In this document: positions 12,805-24,070 of the stretch, piece after piece
Position numbering within the stretch: position 1 is the stretch's first letter
How the letters are laid out: every line of letters starts with the position of its first letter
Origin: Euglena gracilis
Taxonomy: Eukaryota; Euglenida; Euglenophyceae; Euglenales
DNA: 64,000 nucleotides
Reading direction: 5' to 3'
NCBI GenBank assembly: GCA_039621445.1
Contig: CP154957.1
Location: 33,683,979-33,747,978 of the forward strand
Notes under the pieces: generated by a model
Told to the model about the DNA's origin: nothing
What the model saw: only the letters and a program-made list of their open reading frames with translations
The model's database searches: none
Program-made: the position numbers and the translations under genes

Positions 12805-12885
12805 GGCCTTCGGAAAAATTGCGGAAAAAATGCGGAAAAATTGCGGAAATTGCGGAAAAATTGCGGAAAAATTGATATCGGGTAT
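12805..12885. repeat. TGCGGAAAAAT short tandem repeats
   Basis: Repeats of GCGGAAAAATTGCGGAAA are bordered by GATATCGG on both sides. Similar arrays occur at 13160-13245, 51845-51905, 52605-52700 (as TTTCCGC/TTCTGCA), 58735-58875 and 60490-60780. Confidence 0.6.
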
Positions 12886-13159
12886 ACACATTTCTGCTTG
12901 GGGGGACTTAGAAAATTTTCAATTGTGAGGTTCAGAACACCGCAACACCCACGGCGATGCAGGCGAGCACAAATCAACACGCTTGATGTTCTTTGCACAG
13001 GTGGGACGCACCCAATCCTGTGACCAGTGGTGCAACTGTGAGAAAAATTGGTAAACTGGGGGGGGACAACAAAACACAACAGCACACCTGTTGATCCATT
13101 TGAAGAATGGCTTGAACTCATTGCATCTTCCATCTTCGGTGGTGAGGAAAAAATTCTTC

Positions 13160-13245
13160 AAAAAATGGTGAAAAATTGTGAAAAATTGCGGAAATTGCGG
13201 AAATTGCGGAAAATTGTGGAAATTGCGGAAAAATTGCGGATATCA
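13160..13245. repeat. TGCGGAAAT short tandem repeats
   Basis: AAATTGCGGAAATTGCGG repeats end in GATATCAATTCCCCCC, mirror-like to the array at 12805. Confidence 0.6.
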
Positions 13246-13766
13246 ATTCCCCCCCCCCTGTTGCTGTACCCGCCCACCCACTCACCCAAGGGGCCCCAAA
13301 GAAAATTCACCTCACCCCCCACCATGAGTTTTCCTGGATTTTTGTTCATCCGTGCCCCTTGGGCAGATTGGGAAACCCAAAAATCAACAACGATTTGTGT
13401 GGTTGGCGTGGGGTTGCGCGCATCGTGTCTGCCAGCAACAAGAAAGAGGGGAGGAAGGGGCAAGGTGTCGCACGTGTGTTGTGGTGGGCAGGGACTGAGG
13501 TGTGCACAATCCAGGAGAGGGACAGGAGAAGGAGGCCGAGGAAAGCTGTACCGCGCCGGCTCATGCGGGCCGGCCGATGCGCGGCCAGAGGCCTTGAAAC
13601 ACCATTGGGGTGGAGGAGGGGGAAGGCAGCAGCACTGCAGGGAAAGGCGATAGGAGAACAGCAGGGACGTTATCTCGTCAAGCAAGTTGATGGGACGGGT
13701 GAAAGGGTGGCGCACCAGACAGGGGTATTGCTGCCTATCAACTGGCATATTTGGTAGACTTTTAAC

Positions 13767-15554
13767 CAGACATTCATTTAGTGTGGTTCACAAAAGACGT
13801 GTGAACCACAAATTTTTTTCTGGTGTCCACAGGTGAACCACAAATTGTTTTTTGGTGTCCACAGGTGAACCACAAAAAAAATTTTGGTGTCCACAGGTGA
13901 ACCACAAAAATTTTTGTGGTGTCCACAAAAAAAATTTGTGGTCCACAGAAATTGATTTAGGATCGAAAAAAAAATGCACCTAAAAGCGGATTGATCTTTA
14001 GACACCTCAGCCACATTCTGAGCCTTGGCCCCGGCTCAATCCACGAAGCGTGGCAGTTGGAATTGGACAGATTGCTATCGAGAGTTCTCAAGCAGACATG
14101 CTCTATAGACAACTTACCCAACAAGGATACCATCAAAAAGTTAAATACTGGCGTCGATGAAGCGGAATTCCGCTTCATGGAAGCAGAAACACGCGACATT
14201 ATCGTGGGGCTCTGGCATGGCTGTGGACATTGGGAGCGTTCTGGGGCATTGTGGGATGTCAGTTGAGTGCCTCAGTGCCTGAAAAAGTGCCTGAAAAATC
14301 GGCAATGCCATGTGCTTTGTTTTGAGGTAGGAACCGGAAAGCCACTTCATTGCTGTGGTGTCAGATCTTCAACTTGCCCATTCAATGAAAGACCACATTC
14401 AGTATAGTTTTTCATTCAGAAGGGTAAGAGTCAGCCTCATTCTGGTTTTTGCAGTTTGGCAATATGAGATAATTAAAAGGTATTATGTCAGCCTGAGGAA
14501 GCGGATAACCGCTTCATATTTGCTCTGTTTTTTTTTGCAGGTTTTACGCCAATGTCATGTCGAAATGTCCTTCCAAGTGAAGCACGGGGAAGTGAACAGA
14601 AGGTCTGTATCGTTTCGCCTGTTATACCTTTCGTAACTCGTGCAATTGTCTCCACGTGGTTTGACGTGATTGCATTATGCACTTTGGATAATGACATTCA
14701 ATTTCTGTTCAGTTTGTCCAGTTTCTGTTATCTTCATAAATTTCATAAATGTTAACGTTCTTCGTTGTTATTGGGATTGGAATATCGTTTGGTGATCATT
14801 GTTGATTATTTCAATTCATACCATTTTTTTTACGGATTCTTTCAAAGCGGTTTTACGCTTCCTTTTTGGCGTGCAACCATTATGCACATTTTTACATTAC
14901 ATTCTGTATAATTCATTGCGTTCAGTTTTCGTTGCACATCTCCTGCTTTTGAAGCGCGGCTTCCATTTTTAAACTTTTCCGTTTCGTTCCTTCGGGGCCT
15001 ACGGCAGCAGAAACAACGCTTGTTTTTGTCAGTTCCTCCTGTTCATGTATTTCTTGATTGGTTTTGTTGATTTTACCAGAATTCGAAAGTAAATTGGCCT
15101 TCTTAGGTCTGTTTTCGACTGTATAGGTCTCCTTCACTGTGAGCCAAACGTCCACCGGAATTGGCCAAAATCAGAACCTCTTCAAAAAAAATCGAAAATA
15201 TGACCCTTTTTTGGAAGTGGTTTTCCGCTTCCTCTTCTGTTTTTAGAGCACCAGAATTGTTGGCCGGCTTACGCCGCCTGAGTCAAACATGTTCAAAGAA
15301 GATTGCTTCATTGCTGTTGATGAGAAAGAAAATGATGCAAATGTCAGCAGGCGGTGGGAAATTTTTTGGTGTCCACATGTGAACCACAAATATTACTTTG
15401 GTGTCCACAGGTGAACCACAAAAAAAATTTTGGTGTCCACAAGTGAACCACAAAAAAATTTTTGGTGTCCACAGGTGAACCACAAAAATTTTTGTGGTGT
15501 CCACAGTGAACCACAAAATGAAAACCTTGGTGTACCACACTAAATGAATGTCTG
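13767..15554. mobile_element. 1.8-kb DNA transposon with perfect 21-bp TIRs and perfect 8-bp TSD
   Basis: The ends start CAGACATTCATTTAGTGTGG and are perfect inverted copies over 21 bases. CTTTTAAC is duplicated exactly at 13759-13766 and 15555-15562. Both termini hold arrays of a roughly 37-bp unit with core GGTGTCCACAGGTGAACCAC (13830-13950 and 15370-15520). The interior has no recognisable transposase but four palindromes of the form GAAGCGG-N4-CCGCTTC. It is probably nonautonomous; the 8-bp duplication and subterminal arrays fit hAT or KDZ/Zisupton-type elements. Confidence 0.88.
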
Positions 15555-15562
15555 CTTTTAAC

Positions 15563-18500
15563 TACTTTCCCCCAGGGGTCCCCTGCTTCGAGGCTTGGCC
15601 AAAAAATTCTGTGTTCCTTCTGGCCCCTCTTCACAACGGCGACAGACTGAGTTTCTCTCCTCCTTCTTGCGAGTGGTTTTGTTGTGTTTTTTGAGCCACA
15701 TTTTTTGTATCCACAAAAAATTCAACCTACAATCAGAATGCAACAGTGAATATCAAAAAAAACATCCATTTGGAGATGCAAAATTGGGCTGGGCAGTTCA
15801 GTTTCGACCTTTTTTGGTTTTTTTTGCCTCTTTTTGCTTCTCATATTTTTTGCATCTTCGAAGAGAAAAAATCCATTACTGACCACCCAGCCACTCACCA
15901 GACGACGCGATCAGAAGTCCATCGATGGACTCTACATTGTGGTTGTAGTTGTGCTGAACCCCTGGAAGTGAAGAGTGCCTTCCTAAAAACTAAAATGAAG
16001 AGAAAAAATTGACCATTGGTTACAAATACCAGAACCCCCTTTGATGAAATCCACACTTAACCCAGCCCTCGGAAGGGTTGCAGGGGAAAGCTTGGTGGGG
16101 CCGGGGAGGTGGGGGGGGGGGTTGGGGGACCTCCCCCACCCAGCAGTGCATTTCGCAAGGGTAAGAATATTCAACCACCCAGCCACCCACATTGAAGGTG
16201 GGGTAACACAACACCCTGAAAAAAATGGACTTTGAGAGGAGTACCATTTATGAAACGCTTGTGTGCAAATGTACCAGAGTCGCCTGTGCCCTTCAGAATT
16301 CTGATCGGTTTGCAGATTGACAGGGCCAAACTGCCAGATACGTATAGCATTAAATTTGGCTCCAACCTTCTCTTGCCTGAGATAATTCCTTTTGTGCAAT
16401 TTCACACTCTTGATGCTGTGAACATCTCATGCAACAAAATTGCATTTCATTTGCTTTAACAACAATAGGCATCTCATCCCCCTCCCGTGCTGTTTCAGGG
16501 TTGTGTCAACACACAGAGTCCACAAACAAAAGGCCAACAAGTGTTTCAATGCAAACATGCAATGCGAACGGAGCCACCTCCCAAAGGGAAGGACCAAGGG
16601 GTTGCAGACATGCCTTTTCTCGATCCACCTGGCTCCTTCGCTGAAAGATTGCCCCAGTTTGTTCGGTCCTGCTGTCTTTCCTGGGCATGGATGCTGCCAA
16701 GCAAATATTATTTGGGCCGTCGAATGACACACCCACTCATCCACTATGGTGCATCGGCTGTCACATGTGCCCCACCTTAGTGGAGAGACTAAGCCCCACA
16801 ACTTGCATCACCCGAAGAACAGGAAGAGGCGGTGGCACTGCTGTAAAGCATTAAACTGCCTGTTGACCAGAAAACTTCTCCTTGAGAAAATGCGTTACTG
16901 CGAAACACAAGGTGGCTTGGGTCAACGTTTGCAGGAAGCGTCTCTTGTCCTTCGCACTGGGGGACGGGAGCATGGAAGACAACCCAAATCAAACCCAACT
17001 GCAGCACACAAATTGGGAAATTGAATCGGCACATCAACTTGTTTCCACACCACCCCTCCAATTAAAGTTGTGCACGGTGACTCCTGTATACGTGTTTGTT
17101 TTGTATGCGACTCATCCTTGGAATGTCGAAGCATTGAGACCGGCTTCGACACAAAGGCAGGTGGGGGGGGCAGGTTGGGTCCAGCCCATACAATTGCTTA
17201 CCGACCCCCGGGGGGGGGTCACTCCACTTTTTTTAAAAACCAGTCAGTCACTCATTTTCAAAAAACCAGCCAGTCACTACCCCCCCGGGGGGGGTCGGCC
17301 ACTCAGAAAAATGGCCACTTTCCAGTCACTTTAGGCCATTTTAGGCCCAAAAAAATTTTCCGGCACCTTCGGCGCCGGGGTCACTCAAGCCACTTTTGCC
17401 CACTCCTGGCCGACCCCCCCCCCCCCCGGGGGGGGAGGGGGGCCGGGCCAAAAACCAGTCAGTCACTCTGAAAAAACCAGTCACCCCCCCGGGGGGGGGG
17501 GGGGGGGGGCGGTCAGTGCTTAAGCAATTGCCTGGTCCAGCCCTCCATTCTAGCGGGGGGGGGGCTCCCTCCCTTGTACAGCGACGAACCAATTTTCGGC
17601 CTGGTGTCTTCTTTTGGCACTCTTTGGACAAAATTTTGCCAAAAAAAATGCCCAAAATCTTCGAAGAGAAATTTCGGGGATTTTCGAAGCGAAGCACCAC
17701 AAGTAAAACTTTGACCTTGGGGGGGGGGGTCGATGGACCGGTCCCCTGGGGTCGGTCCAAACTCTCTTGGCAGGTGGAGGTGGTGGTCGGTCCAAAAGGA
17801 GGGGGAGTAACCCGTTTATATCACACCCCGAGCTTCACTGCAATCAGGCAAAAGACACATGCAAGACGCCGCAGGCAGTAGACAACAGCCCAATCATCTT
17901 GGTCAATCAAGCTTGGTCTTGCGACACACAGGGTGGCCACAGGCATACGGTTAGGTGGCGGGTCAGCACAAGGCGCCGTTTGCCGCGAGGCGTGACGCTC
18001 GGCAAGGCCAGAGCAGGTGCAGGGGGATTCCCCATTTGCGGGCCAAAAAAATACTACAGCCTCAGGCCCACAGCGAATGGGATTCGCACAACAAAGACAC
18101 GTTGCTCAGACAACATGCTGTCCCTTGCAGAAAAATGCTGCAAACATGTGCACCGATGGTGTTGAAGGTGCTGCCCACACAGCTTTGTAGGGCCAACAGA
18201 TCCAACCTGTCACTTTGCAGAGGACAAAATGACAGATTGACACACAATTTGATCCACTTTCGTTTTCGTTTCGAATTTTTTTTATGAATTTTGTCGTTCA
18301 TGTGGCAAAAAGTGGTGATCTAGCCCAACCCTCAACCATTTCAGGGCAAATGGCGAAGCGGCGTAGCAGTTGCTTTGGTGCTTGGAACGGTGCCCACCAC
18401 GCCATTGAAGCAGTAGGCGGGAGGCGGGCATCCCGGGCGGCACACGTGTCGAGGCGGAGCAAACAGCCAAACTCTCTCCGTCAGATTTTGTCTTGTCCAA

Positions 18501-20950
18501 ATAAAACTATCAAATTTGTCTGAATCCAAACACGGTCAGCCAAAAAGATAACGGCACAGATGAATGAAATTTAAAACCCAGCCTAAACCAATCGAAACAA
18601 GGAAGCCAAAAACCAATCAAAGCTGAAAAAAGCACCTCAAAAAACATGGATTGTGAAAAATAAAACACAAATTGCAAAAATATTTTTCTGTGTCCTCCTG
18701 GAAGGTTCACATTTCTGCTGGAGAGGATTTGGAAATATTTTTATGTTCTCCAGGGGAATATTTTCATTATGCAACATTACTCATGTTGCGACGTGGTGCA
18801 TTTTTGGGACAACTGTTTGCAGCCATAAAGACATGGGAATGGGGGGACAAAGCTGTAATGCAACCAGGGGTTTTCTTGAGGATCCCAGGGGGTCGTACAG
18901 ACTGGCTGGAAAAAGGGTGTTTCGCAAAAATCTGTCAAAATTGACACAATTTTTTTTGATGCAAAGTGCGGACGGATAGAATTTAACCATTTGGGGGCCC
19001 AGATACCCCAGACCCCCCCCCCCCCTGCAGGTGGGGGTGGGACACCTCCCATTTAAAGCTGTGGCACGTCCTTGTATTGATCCCTGGGTTTAGGCAGTGC
19101 GGCCAAAACCCAAGGATTTAAGGCTGGCAAATTTGAATAAAACACAAAGAGAGCATTCACACCTTTCAACGTCCTCCACTCTTCCTTTTTGAATTCAATT
19201 AAATATGATAACCGCTCCTAATCTGCGTGGATTCAAAACCATGTGCACCGGCAGGGGTTGTTTGTTCTATCCCGTCAACAGTTGGATGTTCATCCGGAGT
19301 CAGTATTCCAGGTGGCAGTAGTTCAACGACGGGGATCTGTGCTCCATGGATGTGTTTTTTCGGGCGTTTTTCAGCTATTCTGCTCAATGAGGCATGGTGT
19401 GAGGGTTAGGGGTTGTCGTTAGGAATACGATTGTCGGCTGCAGTGATTCAATTCCAACAGACGGAAGTTTCCAGATTCAAAGACATAAAGGGAGATGGGA
19501 TGGTTTGAATGGAATGTCCTGTATTTCAAATTGTCTTCTTCTGGATATGATGACTGCTGCCAATTCTCCCAATGAATACAATGACTGAGAAGCGTGAATA
19601 GCAATCTTATCGTTCCTGATTATATGATAATTGAAAAAAAAGCCAAATTTTGGGTGCTGGTTGATGGTCATTTGTGAATACACGCACTTGCCAACCTTGG
19701 AGAGGAATACCAATATTTTGCTGCATCCAGGTCTTCAAATTCACAATTCGGAGGTCACTGAAGAGGAATTCCCAGAAGAATGAAAACCTCACCAAAGGGC
19801 TGTCACCTGGCAAATAACATGAGTAACGGTGGCTGGCAGGGCTGAACGGGAATCTCCGCAACCCTATGGGTGGTAGGTGGGGGGATCCCCCCCCCACCCA
19901 CCACCAACCCTCCCTGTATTTTCGGGGGCACCGATTCTTCGGTCAAAATTCCCTTCGGTGAAGGGGAGTTGCCCCCCCCCCCACCAGGCCTTCCCAGCTC
20001 TGGTGGCTGGAGACCTCACAGTGCCAATTTCTAGTGGAAGAGAAGTTGGTATGGTGACTCCACATAATCAAACAATACATGGCATAAGGCCCCCCTACCT
20101 TCTTCATCTCTGGGCGGAAATCCAAGACCCCCACAAAGACTTTACATTTGCGCAGGATAATAATGCTGTTTGGTGGCATTCACCTGTCTTCTCATTTTTT
20201 GAAAAAAAATATGTAATGTAGTTATTATTAAACTATGTAAATATAATATAATTAATCTTTATATTGTATTATATATGCCTGTTTCTCCACCCTCATTTTT
20301 TTCGCCATAGATCCCCAAACATCCTGTTGCTGGCTCACCAAGGTCTTTCATCTGGGAGGAACTTCAAGACCCTCAAGAGGACTTGATATTTTGGGAGGTT
20401 TCTTTTTTTTTCCTTTGGGGGCTTTAACTTTGGGGATGATTTTCCAGTGTACCAAAATTCCCTGCCAAGGAGCTCAGACGTTCATTGCGGGTCAATATGT
20501 CATCACTGCAGGATTCTGTTTGACTTCTCCAAAATCTTTGGAAACTTCATGCAACCAGAAAGCTTCACATCTCTGAAATATTTTCCCATTTTTTATGCAG
20601 CACTTTCCCTGCATTTCGATAATTATTTTCCTGATCTCCGTGATTTCCCCTCATTTTCAGGAAGCTTCCGTGGCTTTTGTGATTCTTGTTGATTTTTTTG
20701 GGGGAAACTTCCGTACTTGCGAAGCTTTGCAAATACTTTTGTGATTTTTTTTCGTCTTTTCAACAGCACGTGCACATATACGCATTTACACAATGGAATA
20801 ATAAATGCCATAACCATATGTTTTGGTACCTGACTGGACAATCACAGTTGGACGCGGCTGAATGATCATTTTCATCAACATGTGCAGACCAATGAAATCA
20901 TATTTTGGTTCTTGATTGCAGCTGCAGCTGATTTGGGACCTCCCATTTCA
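15563..20950. other. Spacer without assignable exon
   Basis: It holds the 17195-17530 repeat and a partial CAGGGGTTTTCTT end at 18868. Open frames at 16230-16460 (+) and 16427-16801 (-) and GC-rich patches at 17940-18010 and 18340-18470 show no family resemblance. Confidence 0.4.
17195..17530. mobile_element. AATTGCTTA-ended repeat with CCAGTCAGTCACTC interior
   Basis: The ends CAATTGCTTACCGAC and GTCAGTGCTTAAGCAATTG are roughly inverted. The inside has repeated CCAGTCAGTCACTC, a GGCACCTTCGGCGCCGGGG hairpin and C-run/G-run palindromes. Related copies lie at 63607-63920 and about 9640-9800. Confidence 0.45.
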
Positions 20951-20989
20951 CTGCATTGATTGGGCAGGATTGGTTTGGCTGGTTGCGTC

Positions 20990-21260
20990 GTCTCAGCCGT
21001 ATACGCCGGCGTTGCTGTGAGGAGCAGCGCCGGTCGCGAGGGGACGGAGGGCCGTGGCACTCACGCTTGCGTTCGGGTCCAATACAAACACAGCGACGGA
21101 GGGGGTATTTGCCCACACCAAAGGCGTCGGGGCTCAGCAATGGCACAGGGCAGGGGGGGGTGGAGGGGCCGGCAGAACAAGGGAGGGGGGGCTGCGGTGT
21201 GGGTGTGACACAGGCTGATGGGCATCGGGAGGGGCCCATCCCTCGCCACCCTTGCAGGAC
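20990..21260 (-). other. GC-rich island, possible exon
   Basis: The minus frame reads AFGVGKYPLRRCVCIGPERK and RECHGPPSPRDRRCSSQQRR. Composition resembles exons; no domain or pairing borders were settled. Confidence 0.2.
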
Positions 21261-21351
21261 GGCCGAGACTGTCTGGGGAGGCCCCTTGCCTCATTCCCCC
21301 AAATCACCGAGTGCAGGCCCCATTCCACAATCTTAGGCGGTCTACTTCGCA

Positions 21352-21620
21352 CTTAGCTCACAAAAGTGGACTTGCCTTGCGCAATCGCGCAATCCGGGAC
21401 CCATTCGGGAATTGTGGCCTTTTGGAGGTCGTTTTGGAGTCCCGTTTTGGGTGGAAACACGTGCCTCAAAACCCGCGAAACCGGAGATTGGGCACGAAGG
21501 GAATTCGAAGGTTCCAATTCAAATCACGAGAAGAGCATTGGACAGTTCCGAAAGCAGAGCCTGTCACACCATGGGCTTTGTGGTCTCACACCTTCTACCA
21601 CCTGGGAGCTGATGAACAAG
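21352..21620 (-). repeat. Dispersed repeat with decayed ORF, copy 1
   Basis: In the minus frame it reads VVEGVRPQSPWCDRL and NCPMLFS, then a stop, and later DCAIAQGKSTFVS. The copy at 52210-52455 on the other strand reads CVRSQSPWSDTLYVQ and YAIAQGKSTFVS without the stop. The product is unknown. Confidence 0.55.
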
Positions 21621-21802
21621 TTCAGGAAATCCCAATTAACTGAGTTACTTGCGCAATCGGGCAAACAAAAACAAAAAAAGTTGCTTGCGCAGTTGCACAA
21701 AGAAGTGAATTCAATCACTTGCACTTTTACGCAAGTGAGTTTCAAAAAAAACACAATTCCTCGCTTCCCATTGTCCACGGGACGCTGAGAATGGTCTCAC
21801 CT

Positions 21803-21960
21803 TACCCCCCCCCCCCCTATGTCCAACGACCGGTAACCTCTGTCCTCTACCGGGGGGGGGGGGGGGGCGGTCGTTGGACACAGGGTCGGGAAAAAAGTTC
21901 GCGGAACCCCCCAAACAGGTCAAAATTTTCCTTCCGGCGCTTCGCGCCCCCATTTCCAGC
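21803..21960. mobile_element. GTCCAAYGACC MITE, truncated copy
   Basis: The left end TACCCCCC...TATGTCCAACGACC and CCTCTACCGGGG block are present. The copy stops just after the GGCGCTTCGCGCC hairpin. Confidence 0.6.
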
Positions 21961-22518
21961 CTTGCCAACAAATACTTACTTAAATAGCACCCAAAACTGA
22001 CATCCTTGGACGATTTTGTTGCGGAGATCACGTCAAGAGAACATGCAAAGAAAATGCAAACGAAGGTTGGTGACCAATATAAAGAGGCTCTGTGACGGAA
22101 AACACCAGTCACAGAAACAAAACATAATCACAGCGGCGCAACCATAACGCAACTTCCTTTTCCCTCCCATCCCTTCCCTTCCATGTCTCTCCAACCATCA
22201 CTCCGTCACCCTTTTTTGGGTCCTGGGTGGGTGGTGAAACCCTTTTTCCGATCCCACATCACGGCAAACTCTTGCACAACTTTTCCATCCTTTCCCACCA
22301 CAGGTGCAGATTCCTCCTTTTCTTCGGTTCTTCCATCTTCAGGACCTCCAAATTTGAAGGAATGAAATCATCCCGCATCACATCACGGGTGAAATGCAGT
22401 TTCCCTCCAAAACTGTGTGCCAAGCCCCACGTTCCCCTCTTGCCCTCAGCAAACAGGATCACTTTGGAATCGAAAAAACCCCATTGCTTCAAAATCGGAA
22501 CCCATGCATCCATCCCAT

Positions 22519-23232
22519 TCAGAAATCAAGCAACGGGGCTTCGGGGTGGTCAGCCTCGGAATCGGAATCCAACACCGAGGATAGCGAAGAAACAGAGGAC
22601 ACAGATCCGTCGGAATCAGAATCCGGATCCGAACTGGAACCATCCGTGGCAGATGACAGGTCAGAGTCACTGAACGATCGCATCACCGAATCCCGAGGAA
22701 TCACAGCTTCATCCAACAAATCCTTCCACAACATCCCATCAGGAAAATACGCACGCCCCATGCAGTGCTTCAAATCCTCATCACTGATTTTTTCCCACGC
22801 TTCCTGCACCCATGTGGCATACTGCCTTTTTGAAGGTGTCGGAATCTGCACCTTCTTTTTTCTTCTGCCTTTTTGTCCCCCCCCCCCCATCATCAGCGAC
22901 CTTCGGCAGCTGCTCCAACACCCAAGCCGTGTATGCCTCCTCAACTTCTTGCTTGAATTTTGCATTCAGCAGGGACTTGTCGCAGGCCTGGGTACACGGA
23001 GTTGTGTTTGAGGGGCTGACGTACAGCCCAAAATTGATGGACTTCAGCTTTTCCGCCACAGAATGGTGGAAATGACTGGGTGCCCCATCCACTGCATACA
23101 CAAAAACAGCACATTGGTCAAATTCTCCTGGCCAACGACAACCTTCACGCCGCGGGATTTCACAAAAAAAAAACAAAGATACCCAGTCGCCAATCCCTGC
23201 ATTCCATCAACCACCTTCATTCCATCATACAA
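22519..23232 (-). pseudogene. DDE-superfamily (pogo/Tc1-like) transposase fragment, frameshifted
   Basis: One frame reads CAVFVYAVDGAPSHFHHSVA, then GLYVSPSNTTPCTQACDKSL; Asp in DGAPSH and Asp in QACD match the second and third catalytic acidic residues of DDE_1 enzymes. At the G/C run around 22879-22889 the reading continues in another frame as PSKRQYATWVQEAWEKISDE and ends in a Ser/Asp-rich tail. Another frame change lies near 23150. The first catalytic Asp and the DNA-binding N-terminus were not found. It is either decayed or affected by homopolymer miscounting. Confidence 0.65.
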
Positions 23233-23434
23233 CCTGCAAACACCGAAAATGGCATGGTGGAATGTTGAGAGTCTGGTGAAGCTCCTTCAACAACCGCAGG
23301 TACTATCTCCCCAGCGGAGCGCTCATTATGCACAAAACTCCCCAGAGGGAACATTTTAATGGACGATGGGCTGCGGGGTAGAGGACAAGGGAGGAAGAAA
23401 AGCCTTTCAGGGTTGGCAAACCTCCGGTTTTCAC

Positions 23435-23853
23435 ACCCCCCCCCCCTATGTCCAACGACCCCCCTATGTCCAATGACCACCCCCCCCCCCCAGTCAGAGG
23501 ACACCTTTTCGGAGGTTTGACCAAATTTTTGGTCCCGGCGTGAAGCGCCGGGACGAAAAATTTTGCCCAAAATTTTGCCAAAAATTTGGCCAAAGTGCCA
23601 TTTTTGACACTTTTTGAACAAAAATTTGTCAAAATTGCTCAAAAATTTCGGCGCAAAGCACCGGAAGGGAAAATTTGGGCATTTTTGGGTGGGTAGGGAC
23701 CCGGGTACCCACCAACTTTCTTTTGACCCCATGTCCAACGACCCCCCCCCCCCGGTCAGAGGACACCTTTTTGGTCACTACCCTATGTCCAACGACCCCC
23801 CCCCCCGGTCAGAGGACAGAGGTTACCGGTCATTGGACATAGGGGGGGGGGTA
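23435..23853. mobile_element. GTCCAAYGACC MITE, copy 2 (inverted relative to copy 1)
   Basis: It is nearly the mirror image of 5791-6173 over its whole length, including TCAAAAGAGAGTTGGTGGG-related and GGCGCAAAGCACCGG hairpin parts. It ends GGACATAGGGGGGGGGTA. Confidence 0.72.
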
Positions 23854-23989
23854 ATGAAGCTGCTCAGAAACTCGGTCTGTCGGCCAGCATGATCCATTGC
23901 GATATTGTGGGGACAGGCGTCGAGTCAAGCACAGTAGGGAATGGTTTTAACAGTAACAGGAACTTTTGTTTTCACCGATGGCTGAGTAC

Positions 23990-24070
23990 GTACCCCCCTA
24001 TGTCCAACGACCCTCCTATGTCCAACGACCCCCCCCCTCCCCGGTCAGAGGACACCTTTTCGGAGGTTTG
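23990..24070. mobile_element. GTCCAAYGACC MITE, solo end
   Basis: Two TATGTCCAACGACC units and one GGTCAGAGGACACC block are present, followed by unrelated sequence. Confidence 0.5.

Larger units (their letters stand above)
10900..13766. other. Spacer without assignable exon
   Basis: AT-rich sequence with the GCGGAAAA arrays occurs here. A GC-rich island at 13330-13740 is open in several frames (for example minus VDFWVSQSAQGARMNKNPGK) with no homology. Confidence 0.4.

Noticed and set aside
13820-15520. Repeated GGTGTCCACAGGTGAACCAC units considered as a CRISPR array
   Set aside because: Spacing is short and irregular, the spacers are A/T runs, the units sit at both ends of a transposon, and the genome is eukaryotic.
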